Shown piece after piece: positions 1-5,644 of a DNA stretch of 5,951 bases. Below the pieces are notes generated by a model, which saw only the letters and a program-made list of their open reading frames with translations, was not told where the DNA came from and made no database searches. The stretch covers positions 1 through 5,951 of the forward strand of contig JAPFCT010000293.1 of NCBI GenBank assembly GCA_026169575.1, in the 5' to 3' direction. A program made the translations under genes and the position numbers. The stretch is from Faecalimonas sp. (GTDB lineage Bacteria > Bacillota_A > Clostridia > Lachnospirales > Lachnospiraceae). Numbering within the stretch: the stretch's first letter is position 1; each line of letters begins with the position of its first letter.

Positions 1-242
1 AAGCAGGAATATACAATATACTTATTATAGAGGAAAAACAGTCGATCGTAGCAGTGGGAGCAGAGGCCTCCACAAAGGCTGTATTTCCGGCGGCAGAAGG
101 CCAGTCTGAGAATGGTCAGCCGGGAAAAGAAGTGAAATTAGAAAAAAGGATTGAGCGTGTGGAAAATGTCAAAGATGTGGGACAGTATATCGCACGGATC
201 GATGAGATGATAGAGCGAAAGGGAGAACTATTATGGCGTTAA
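1..242 (+). CDS. hemZ: HemZ-like oxygen-independent coproporphyrinogen III oxidase, C-terminal end (5' partial)
   Basis: The reading frame is open from the left edge (first full codon at position 3) to TAA at 240-242, giving the last 79 residues of a longer protein. The tail has the features I associate with the C-terminus of clostridial HemZ, a cytosolic radical SAM enzyme that converts coproporphyrinogen III to protoporphyrinogen IX: a YNILIIEEKQ segment, then an AVGAEASTKAVF segment, then RIERVENVKDVGQYI and a final RIDEMIERK helix. The radical SAM CxxxCxxC motif would lie upstream, outside the window. Between the AVF and RIER blocks there are roughly 16 extra, polar residues (AAEGQSENGQPGKEVKLEK), where I remember a very short link in relatives. 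The end overlaps the hisS start by 10 bases, which implies translational coupling. An ATG-less internal start at 54 (GTG) is not needed. The name rests on motif memory and on the usual hemZ-hisS neighbourhood. Confidence 0.75.
   Translation, partial: AGIYNILIIEEKQSIVAVGAEASTKAVFPAAEGQSENGQPGKEVKLEKRIERVENVKDVGQYIARIDEMIERKGELLWR
221..226 (+). promoter_or_regulatory. Ribosome binding site of hisS
   Basis: GGGAGA lies inside the hemZ-like coding end, about 6-7 bases before the ATG at 233. It supports starting hisS at this ATG despite the 10-base overlap with the upstream gene. Confidence 0.6.
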
Positions 243-1480
243 AGAAGAAGCCCGTCACCGGGATGAAAGATATGTTACCGAGAGAGATGCAGATCCGGGA
301 TTATGTGATCCGCCTGATCAAGGAGACTTATGGAACATTTGGATTTTCTTCGATTGAGACACCATGTGTGGAGCATATCGAGAACCTGTCGAGCAAGCAG
401 GGCGGGGAGAATGAAAAGCTGATCTTTAAGATCTTAAAGCGTGGAGAGAAGTTAAAGCTGGACACTGCAGAATGTGAGGCGGATCTCGTGGATGGAGGAC
501 TCAGATATGACCTGACCGTTCCGTTATCTCGTTATTATTCCAACAATGTCAGCGAGCTTCCATCTCCGTTTAAAGCGCTGCAGATGGGAAATGTATGGAG
601 AGCCGACCGCCCGCAGAGAGGACGGTTCCGTCAGTTTATGCAGTGCGATATCGACATTTTAGGGGAGCCGAACAATCTTGCAGAGATCGAACTGATCCTT
701 GCGACGACAACACTGCTCGGCAAACTGGATTTTAAAAACTTTACGGTCCGCATCAACGACCGGAAGATCTTAAAGGCGATGGCGGCTTACAGCGGATTTG
801 AAGAGAAAGATTATGATGATGTATTTATCATTCTGGACAAGATGGATAAGATCGGTCTTGACGGTGTGGAAAAAGAACTGGAAGAGCACGGTTATGCGAA
901 AGAATCGATTGAAAAATACCTTCAGTTATTCAAGGAGATCACAAATGACATCGAGGGAGTCCGCTACTGCAAAGAGAAGTTAAACGGATATCTGGAGGAA
1001 GCGACCGCAGACGGGCTGGAGATGATCATCGCAAGTGTGGACAGTGTGAAAGAGGCAGATTTTAAGTTAAGCTTTGATCCGACACTGGTGCGCGGAATGT
1101 CTTACTACACCGGAACGATTTTTGAGATCGCGATGGATGAGTTCGGCGGCTCTGTCGGAGGCGGCGGAAGATACGATGAGATGATCGGCAAATTTACCGG
1201 ACAGCCGACACCGGCGTGTGGATTTTCAATCGGATTTGAGCGGATCGTCATGCTGCTTTTAGAGAGAGGGTATGAGATCCCGGACAACAAGGAGAAACTG
1301 GCGCTCCTGATCGAGAAAGGAATGCCGCAGGAGAAGATGCTGGAAGTGCTGGCATTTGCAAAGGAACAGCGTGCAGCCGGAAAGCAGGTAATGCTCTCGA
1401 TCATGAAGAAGAACAAGAAATTCCAGAAAGAACAGCTTTCCCAGGAAGGTTACACAGAGATCAAGGAATTTTTTAGATAA
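233..1480 (+). CDS. hisS: Histidyl-tRNA synthetase (class II), short C-terminal domain
   Basis: This 415-residue cytosolic enzyme should charge tRNA-His with histidine using ATP. Seen in order: an N-terminal GMKDMLP segment (10-16); motif 1 helix and strand at about 21-50; LRYDLTVP (90-97); motif 2 as GNVWRADRPQRGRFRQF (119-135), with R123 as the expected ATP-binding arginine; the HisRS signature LVRGMSYYTGTIFE (285-298) with its conserved R287; GGGGRYD (309-315); and motif 3 GFSIGFERI (330-338) with R337. The core reads more like eukaryotic/archaeal HisRS (LRYDLTVP, QCDIDILG, YYTGTIFE) than the E. coli form. After motif 3 only about 78 residues remain, against about 113 in E. coli, so the anticodon-binding domain lacks its last strands. 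The paralogue HisZ is less likely because the HisRS signature and motif arginines are all present. It sits between hemZ and aspS in a tight operon. Confidence 0.93.
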   Translation: MALKKKPVTGMKDMLPREMQIRDYVIRLIKETYGTFGFSSIETPCVEHIENLSSKQGGENEKLIFKILKRGEKLKLDTAECEADLVDGGLRYDLTVPLSRYYSNNVSELPSPFKALQMGNVWRADRPQRGRFRQFMQCDIDILGEPNNLAEIELILATTTLLGKLDFKNFTVRINDRKILKAMAAYSGFEEKDYDDVFIILDKMDKIGLDGVEKELEEHGYAKESIEKYLQLFKEITNDIEGVRYCKEKLNGYLEEATADGLEMIIASVDSVKEADFKLSFDPTLVRGMSYYTGTIFEIAMDEFGGSVGGGGRYDEMIGKFTGQPTPACGFSIGFERIVMLLLERGYEIPDNKEKLALLIEKGMPQEKMLEVLAFAKEQRAAGKQVMLSIMKKNKKFQKEQLSQEGYTEIKEFFR

Positions 1481-1484
1481 ATAT

Positions 1485-1490
1485 GGAGGA
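1485..1490 (+). promoter_or_regulatory. Ribosome binding site that fixes the aspS start
   Basis: GGAGGA is followed by 7 bases and then ATG at 1498. An in-frame ATG at 1483 overlaps this site and has no Shine-Dalgarno of its own at proper distance, so the start at 1498 is preferred. Confidence 0.85.
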
Positions 1491-1497
1491 AAAGAAT

Positions 1498-3288
1498 ATG
1501 GCAGAATCAATGCAGGGCTTAAAGAGAAGCCACAGATGTGCAGAATTAAGCAAAGCAAACATCGGCGAGACTGTGACCGTGATGGGATGGGTGCAGAAGA
1601 ACCGTAACAAGGGAGGAATCGTTTTCGTAGATTTAAGAGACCGCTCCGGTCTGCTGCAGATCATTTTTGAAAATGGTTCCATCGATGAAGCCGGATTTGA
1701 AAAGGCAGGAAAATTAAGAAGTGAATTTGTGATCGCGGTAGTGGGAACTGTGGAAGCACGTTCCGGTGCGGTGAATGAGAACCTCGCAACGGGAGAGATC
1801 GAGATCCGCGCAAGAGAGATCCGTATCTTATCTGAGTCAGAGACACCGCCGTTCCCGATCGAGGAGAACAGCAAGACAAAGGAAGAACTTCGACTGAAAT
1901 ACCGTTTCCTTGATCTGAGAAGACCGGATCTTCAGAGAAATCTGATGATGAGAAGTAAGGCTGCGACACTGACACGTCAGTTCCTTGCAGAGGAAGGATT
2001 CCTTGAGATCGAGACACCGATGCTGATCAAGAGTACACCGGAAGGGGCAAGAGACTACCTTGTACCAAGCCGTGTACATCCTGGAAACTTCTATGCGCTG
2101 CCGCAGTCGCCACAGATTTTCAAACAGCTCCTGATGTGCTCCGGATACGACCGTTATTTCCAGATCGTAAAATGCTTCCGTGACGAGGACCTCCGTGCAG
2201 ACCGTCAGCCGGAATTTACACAGATCGATATGGAGCTTTCCTTCGTAGATGTAGATGATGTCATCAATGTCAACGAGAGACTGCTGGCAAAACTATTTAA
2301 AGAAATCTTAGGGGTAGAAGTAAGCCTTCCAATCCCGCGTATGACATGGCAGGAAGCAATGGACCGCTTTGGTTCCGACAAGCCGGATATCCGCTTCGGC
2401 ATGGAACTTGTGGACGTATCTGAAGTCGTAAAAGACTGTGAGTTCGTCGTATTTAAAAATGCACTGGAAAACGGCGGAAGTGTCAGAGGAATCAATGCCA
2501 AAGGGCAGGGGGCAATGCCGCGTAAGAAGATTGACAAACTGGTAGATTTCGCAAAAGACTTTGGTGCAAAAGGACTTGCTTACATTGCAATCCAGGAAGA
2601 CGGAACAGTGAAATCTTCTTTCGCAAAATTCATGAGCGAAGAAGAGATGCATGCGCTGATCGAGACGATGGATGGAGAGAACGGAGACCTTCTTCTCTTT
2701 GCTGCCGATAAGAACAAAGTTGTATGGGACGTATTAGGAAATCTGCGTCTGGAGATCGCACGTCAGTTAGAGATCCTCGACAAAGGAGATTACAGATTCC
2801 TCTGGGTAACAGAATTCCCGTTATTAGAGTGGAACGAGGAAGCCGGAAGATATACGGCAATGCATCATCCATTTACAATGCCGATGGAAGAAGATCTTGA
2901 CCTTCTCGATACAGATCCGGGAAAAGTACGTGCGAAAGCATACGATATCGTACTGAACGGAACGGAACTCGGAGGAGGAAGCGTCCGTATCTTCAATCAG
3001 GAGATCCAGAATAAGATGTTTGAAGTACTTGGATTTACAAGAGAGCAGGCAGAAGAGCAGTTCGGATTCCTGTTAAGTGCATTCAAATATGGAGTGCCGC
3101 CGCACGCAGGATTAGCATACGGACTGGACCGTCTGATCATGCTGATGGCAAAAGAAGACAGCATCCGTGACGTGATCGCATTCCCGAAAGTAAAAGACGC
3201 CTCCGATCTGATGACAGAAGCGCCGGCAGCAGTGGACAAAAAACAGCTGGAAGAGCTTGGGCTGGAGATTGCGAAGGCAGAAGAATAG
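1498..3288 (+). CDS. aspS: Aspartyl-tRNA synthetase (class II, bacterial type)
   Basis: This cytosolic enzyme, 596 residues from the preferred ATG, charges tRNA-Asp and is the usual length for bacterial AspRS (about 590). Seen in order: an N-terminal OB-fold anticodon-binding domain (about 1-115) with MGWVQKNRNKGGIVFVDLRD (29-48); motif 1 at FLEIETPMLIKSTPEGARDY (168-187); motif 2 with CFRDEDLRADRQPEFTQID (226-244), where R228 is the expected ATP-binding arginine; the bacterial GAD insertion domain at about 290-420; HHPFTMP (456-462); LNGTELGGGSVRI (487-499); and motif 3 GLAYGLDRLIML (538-549) with R545. At the position that helps separate Asp-only from Asp/Asn-charging enzymes (Leu30 in E. 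coli, His in known relaxed enzymes) there is Lys38, so tRNA specificity cannot be read directly. It lies 17 bases after hisS and is surely co-transcribed with it. Confidence 0.96.
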   Translation: MAESMQGLKRSHRCAELSKANIGETVTVMGWVQKNRNKGGIVFVDLRDRSGLLQIIFENGSIDEAGFEKAGKLRSEFVIAVVGTVEARSGAVNENLATGEIEIRAREIRILSESETPPFPIEENSKTKEELRLKYRFLDLRRPDLQRNLMMRSKAATLTRQFLAEEGFLEIETPMLIKSTPEGARDYLVPSRVHPGNFYALPQSPQIFKQLLMCSGYDRYFQIVKCFRDEDLRADRQPEFTQIDMELSFVDVDDVINVNERLLAKLFKEILGVEVSLPIPRMTWQEAMDRFGSDKPDIRFGMELVDVSEVVKDCEFVVFKNALENGGSVRGINAKGQGAMPRKKIDKLVDFAKDFGAKGLAYIAIQEDGTVKSSFAKFMSEEEMHALIETMDGENGDLLLFAADKNKVVWDVLGNLRLEIARQLEILDKGDYRFLWVTEFPLLEWNEEAGRYTAMHHPFTMPMEEDLDLLDTDPGKVRAKAYDIVLNGTELGGGSVRIFNQEIQNKMFEVLGFTREQAEEQFGFLLSAFKYGVPPHAGLAYGLDRLIMLMAKEDSIRDVIAFPKVKDASDLMTEAPAAVDKKQLEELGLEIAKAEE

Positions 3289-3323
3289 AGAATCTGTGAA
3301 AAGGGCAGATAAGGAAGAAGACA

Positions 3324-3395
3324 ATGCGAAAGGATATTTTGCAATACTTACAAAGTGAAGTGTACGCAAGGTGTAAAAGTCCTGAACAGATGTAA
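3324..3395 (+). other. Possible 23-codon small ORF or 5' gene remnant
   Basis: ATG at 3324 is preceded by a GGAAG-like site (3313-3317) at plausible spacing, and the frame runs 23 codons to TAA at 3393-3395. The peptide begins MRKDILQYLQSEVYARCK, has a balanced amphipathic make-up, and loosely recalls the first residues of clostridial HD-domain hydrolases. It could be a true small protein, the start of a gene lost by deletion, or chance. It begins 36 bases after the aspS stop and ends before the terminator hairpin, so it would be co-transcribed with aspS. Confidence 0.2.
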
Positions 3396-3405
3396 CCGCA
3401 GGGCA

Positions 3406-3464
3406 AAAAAAGAAGAGGGAGCGAGGGGTGACAGTGATATGATGATCTGTCATTCCTCGCTCCC
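3406..3464 (-). terminator. Rho-independent terminator of iclR, possibly bidirectional
   Basis: Arms 3417-3434 and 3447-3464 form an 18-bp stem, 16 Watson-Crick pairs plus two adjacent G-U pairs when read on the + strand, around a 12-base loop. Read on the minus strand the stem is followed by TCTTCTTTTTTTGCC, a good U-tract, so it fits termination of iclR, whose stop is about 45 bases before the hairpin. On the + strand only TTCTT follows, so it would end the aspS transcript less efficiently, or the stem would serve as a 3'-end stabiliser for it. Confidence 0.88.
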
Positions 3465-3509
3465 TTCTTGCGCTTAACGCAGAAAGGGGAAATCATATTT
3501 CCATTGAGA

Positions 3510-4316
3510 TTAGGAGTGATATCCAAGTTCTTCTTCCAGACGTTTCTTTGTCTGCAGCATCAGTTTCGAGAGCTCCAGAATACGCTCGTCTGTCATGCGG
3601 ACGGTCGGACCGGAGATACTGAAAGCATATTTTGGCTTGCCGCTGTAATCCATGATCGAAGAGGCAATACAGCGGACACCGTTTTCATTTTCTTCATTGT
3701 CAAGTGCGTAACCATTTTCCCGTGCTTCTTTTAAAATGGAAAACAACTCATCCAGATCTGTGACGGTATGCTCTGTCAGCGCCTCGATCTTGCTTTCACC
3801 CCAGATCGTACGTACTTCCTCCGGGCGCATCATGGCGAGCAGCGCCTTCCCGACACCGGAACGGTACATCGGCGTACGGCTTCCGACGCGGGATACCATT
3901 CGTACCGAGTTGGAACTGGACTCTACTTTGTCGATGTAGACGACATCGAGACCGTCGCGCTTGACAAGATGGACAGTCTCCCCGCTGATATCTGCCAGCT
4001 CTTTCAAATAAGGGTGGATCGTCGAGAGTACATCGATATGCCCTAAGATCCGGCTGGAAATTTCGAGCAGTTTAAAAGAGAGGGAATATTTTCCACTCTC
4101 CTCATCCTGGCGCACATAATCCATGTACATAAGCGAGGTCAGCAGACGGTGTGTCGTGCTTTTATGTAAACCGAGCGTATTGCTCAGTTCGATCAGTCCG
4201 GTTGGTCCGGATCTGGAAAGTTCTTCAATGACTGCGAACAGTCTGTCGGCGACCTGGATCGGATTTTTCTGTTCCGCGGTCTGGGTTGTGGTTTGGTTCT
4301 CTTTTTTCTCGTACAC
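3510..4316 (-). CDS. IclR-family transcriptional regulator, probable KdgR-like repressor of the adjacent KDG/KDPG genes
   Basis: This is a 268-residue, cytosolic DNA-binding protein of usual IclR length. An N-terminal polar tail (1-18) is followed by a winged helix-turn-helix at about 20-80, with LIELSNTLGLHKSTTHRLLTSL holding the helix-turn-helix (41-62) and YVRQDEESGKYSLSFKLL (67-84) the wing. The C-terminal effector-binding IclR domain (about 90-262) shows YRSGVGKALLA (151-161), GYALDNEENENGVRCIAS (202-219) and AFSISGPTVRM (231-241), all characteristic family blocks. The start is GTG at 4316-4314, set by AGGAGG eight bases upstream. It is divergent from the KDPG aldolase and KDG kinase genes, and IclR-type KdgR in gamma-proteobacteria controls the same enzymes. 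The half-sites in the shared region match the KdgR box. The effector is therefore probably KDG or KDPG, by inference. Family assignment is firm; the regulon is not proven. Confidence 0.92.
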   Translation of the reverse strand: MYEKKENQTTTQTAEQKNPIQVADRLFAVIEELSRSGPTGLIELSNTLGLHKSTTHRLLTSLMYMDYVRQDEESGKYSLSFKLLEISSRILGHIDVLSTIHPYLKELADISGETVHLVKRDGLDVVYIDKVESSSNSVRMVSRVGSRTPMYRSGVGKALLAMMRPEEVRTIWGESKIEALTEHTVTDLDELFSILKEARENGYALDNEENENGVRCIASSIMDYSGKPKYAFSISGPTVRMTDERILELSKLMLQTKKRLEEELGYHS

Positions 4317-4324
4317 AGTGGTTT

Positions 4325-4330
4325 CCTCCT
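4325..4330 (-). promoter_or_regulatory. Ribosome binding site fixing the GTG start of iclR
   Basis: On the minus strand a perfect AGGAGG lies 8 bases before GTG (4316-4314). It is the reason for choosing this non-ATG start. Confidence 0.85.
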
Positions 4331-4344
4331 AGAATCTGTGGACT

Positions 4345-4373
4345 ATTGTAACATTTTATGAAAAGAGAAGCAA
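4345..4373 (-). promoter_or_regulatory. Probable sigma-A promoter of iclR
   Basis: On the minus strand TTGCTT (4373-4368) and TACAAT (4350-4345) are 17 bases apart. The -10 is 5/6 consensus and the -35 matches TTG only. Transcription would begin near 4338, leaving a leader of about 22 bases that just accommodates the Shine-Dalgarno. I see no TGAAAC half-site around it, so autoregulation by the operator cluster would have to act from more than 130 bases away. Confidence 0.6.
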
Positions 4374-4463
4374 TCCCCTTTCCAGATTCAGGGACGGCAG
4401 GAGTCATTTTGTGATTCATAGGGATAAATTTGATGTTTGTTGGAGAAAATCCAAAGAAATAGC

Positions 4464-4491
4464 TTGACTTTCTTAGGTGAAGTAGTATAAT
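4464..4491 (+). promoter_or_regulatory. Sigma-A promoter of the eda-kdgK operon
   Basis: TTGACT (4464-4469), a 16-base spacer and a perfect TATAAT (4486-4491) make a strong vegetative promoter. Transcription should start near 4498, leaving a leader of about 82 bases before the aldolase ATG. A short dyad, TTGGA-GAAAA-TCCAA (4440-4454), sits immediately upstream of the -35. A near-consensus promoter with downstream operators fits a gene controlled mainly by repression. Confidence 0.85.
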
Positions 4492-4513
4492 GAAAATAAA
4501 GAGTATTGCATTA

Positions 4514-4550
4514 TGAAACTGAGTTTCACAATGTGAAACGAAAATGAAAC
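4514..4550 (+). promoter_or_regulatory. Compound operator: four TGAAAC half-sites in two overlapping palindromes (KdgR-box-like)
   Basis: Half-sites are TGAAAC 4514-4519, GTTTCA 4523-4528, TGAAAC 4534-4539 and TGAAAC 4545-4550. The first two form TGAAAC-TGA-GTTTCA. The second and third form GTTTCAC-AAT-GTGAAAC, so they share the middle half-site. The last two are direct repeats 11 bases apart. The first palindrome has exactly the half-sites and 3-base gap of the enterobacterial KdgR consensus as I remember it (AATRAAAYRNYRTTTYATT), though its central triplet does not fit. The cluster lies about +17 to +53 from the predicted start site, a position suited to blocking RNA polymerase. The divergent IclR protein is the likely binder. 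Confidence 0.75.
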
Positions 4551-4566
4551 GTAGAGAGATCCAGTC

Positions 4567-4573
4567 AGGAGGA
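4567..4573 (+). promoter_or_regulatory. Ribosome binding site of the aldolase gene
   Basis: AGGAGGA is followed by 6 bases and ATG at 4580. It is strong and at good distance, and lies 16 bases after the last operator half-site. Confidence 0.85.
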
Positions 4574-4579
4574 AGTTAA

Positions 4580-5542
4580 ATGAACGAAGTATTAGAGAAA
4601 ATCCAGAAGATCGGAATTGTTCCGGTTGTTGTGTTAAACGATGCGAAGGATGCAGCACCACTTGCAAAGGCGCTTTGTGACGGTGGACTTCCATGTGCAG
4701 AAGTGACATTCCGTACAGATGCAGCAGAAGAGTCTATCAGAATTATGGCAGAGCAGTTCCCGAATATGCTTGTAGGAGCAGGAACCGTTCTCACAACAGA
4801 TCAGGTAGACCGCGCAGTGGCAGCAGGAGCAAAATTCATTGTCAGCCCTGGATTGAATCCAAAGATCGTAAGATACTGTGTAGAGAAGAATATCCCGATC
4901 ACACCTGGTACAACAAATCCAAGTGATATCGAGCAGGCGATCGAGTGTGGACTGGAAGTTGTAAAATTCTTCCCGGCAGAACCGGCAGGCGGAATCAATA
5001 TGATCAAAGCGATGGCAGCTCCGTATACAAACATGAAATTCATGCCAACAGGTGGAATCAACGCTTCTAACTTAAAATCTTACTTAGATTTCCCGAAAGT
5101 GATCGCATGCGGCGGAAGCTGGATGGTAAAAGGAGATCTTGTGTCAGCAGGTAAATTCGATGAGATCGAAAAGCTGACAAGAGAAGCAGTACAGTCTATG
5201 TTAGGATTTGAACTTGCACATGTGGGAATCAATGCAAACAGCGACGAAGAAGCAGGAAATACAGCAGATGCATTTGAGAAAATGTTCGGATTCGCATCCA
5301 AAGAAGGAAATTCTTCTTACTTTGCAGGAACTGGTGTGGAAGTGATGAAGACTCCATACAAGGGAACAAACGGACATATCGCAGTTGCTACAAACTATAT
5401 CGACAGAGCAGTAAGCTATCTGGAAATGTTAGGATATGAATTTGATATGTCTACAGCAAAATACGATGCAAAGAACAACTTAAAAGCAGTTTACTTCGCA
5501 GGAGAAGTTGGAGGATTTGCAGTACATTTAGTACAGAAATAG
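4580..5542 (+). CDS. eda: KDPG/4-hydroxy-2-oxoglutarate aldolase fused to a C-terminal VOC (glyoxalase-fold) domain
   Basis: Residues 1-205 form a class I (Schiff-base) aldolase that splits 2-keto-3-deoxy-6-phosphogluconate to pyruvate and glyceraldehyde 3-phosphate, and often also 4-hydroxy-2-oxoglutarate. Visible landmarks: EVTFRT (41-46), where E41 and R45 correspond to E. coli E45 and R49; GAGTVL (66-71); SPG (89-91); TPGTTNPSD (108-116); VVKFFPAEPAGG (127-138) with K129 as the Schiff-base lysine; PTGGI (156-160); and CGGSWM (177-182). Classical Eda ends near residue 210. Here about 110 residues follow, with the two-module pattern of a vicinal-oxygen-chelate fold: AHVGINA (213-219) plus a helix, GVEVMKTP (252-259), GHIAVATNYIDRAVSYLEMLGYEF (265-288) and GGFAVHLVQK (311-320). 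Possible metal ligands are H214, E254, H266 and H316, the last standing where glutamate is usual. The role of this domain is unknown to me. It is first in an operon with kdgK and divergent from iclR. Confidence 0.93.
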   Translation: MNEVLEKIQKIGIVPVVVLNDAKDAAPLAKALCDGGLPCAEVTFRTDAAEESIRIMAEQFPNMLVGAGTVLTTDQVDRAVAAGAKFIVSPGLNPKIVRYCVEKNIPITPGTTNPSDIEQAIECGLEVVKFFPAEPAGGINMIKAMAAPYTNMKFMPTGGINASNLKSYLDFPKVIACGGSWMVKGDLVSAGKFDEIEKLTREAVQSMLGFELAHVGINANSDEEAGNTADAFEKMFGFASKEGNSSYFAGTGVEVMKTPYKGTNGHIAVATNYIDRAVSYLEMLGYEFDMSTAKYDAKNNLKAVYFAGEVGGFAVHLVQK

Positions 5543-5554
5543 GAAATGCTTACA

Positions 5555-5572
5555 GCTGCACGACATTGCAGC
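5555..5572 (+). repeat. Short inverted repeat after the aldolase gene
   Basis: GCTGCA (5555-5560) and TGCAGC (5567-5572) are perfect 6-base arms around CGACAT. The run after it (GTATCCGTTAG) is not a U-tract, so this is not a terminator. It may be an RNA stem that protects or cleaves the aldolase message, or be chance. Confidence 0.4.
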
Positions 5573-5587
5573 GTATCCGTTAGAAGT

Positions 5588-5620
5588 TTGTAATATTGAT
5601 TATAGAAGATAAAATTACAA
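5588..5620 (+). repeat. Second inverted repeat in the eda-kdgK gap
   Basis: TTGTAAT (5588-5594) and ATTACAA (5614-5620) are perfect 7-base arms with a 19-base AT-rich loop, ending 11 bases before the kdgK ribosome binding site. The stem is weak (one G-C pair per arm). It could modestly influence kdgK translation, or be chance in AT-rich DNA. Confidence 0.3.
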
Positions 5621-5631
5621 TTTATGATTAA

Positions 5632-5637
5632 GAGGAG
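5632..5637 (+). promoter_or_regulatory. Ribosome binding site of kdgK
   Basis: GAGGAG is followed by 7 bases and ATG at 5645, supporting the kinase start. Confidence 0.8.
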
Positions 5638-5644
5638 ATTAAAC

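Noticed and set aside
54..242. A separate 62-residue protein starting at GTG 54
   Set aside because: The frame is open to the left edge and the upstream residues fit the same HemZ-like tail, so this is the end of a longer gene.
1483..1497. aspS start at ATG 1483
   Set aside because: This ATG overlaps the GGAGGA that serves the ATG at 1498, and it lacks a ribosome binding site of its own.
1481..1497. T-box or attenuator between hisS and aspS
   Set aside because: The gap is only 17 bases and is fully used by the ribosome binding site.
1105..1874. Minus-strand ORFs across hisS and aspS
   Set aside because: They are shadows of conserved synthetase frames, have no ribosome binding sites, and give low-complexity Ser/Phe/Leu-rich products.
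3488..3502. Dyad GGAAAT-CAT-ATTTCC just after the iclR stop
   Set aside because: It is short, AT-rich and has no U-tract. The real terminator lies about 25 bases further on, so this is probably chance.
4523..4539. GTTTCAC-AAT-GTGAAAC as a transcription attenuator hairpin
   Set aside because: No U-tract follows and the arms coincide with repeated TGAAAC half-sites, so protein binding is the simpler reading.
4498..4579. Riboswitch in the eda leader
   Set aside because: About 82 bases with simple TGAAAC repeats and no terminator or recognisable aptamer fold; a DNA operator explains the repeats better.
5588..5644. Internal promoter for kdgK
   Set aside because: TATAGA-like hexamers occur in this AT-rich stretch, but no -35 element is found at proper distance.
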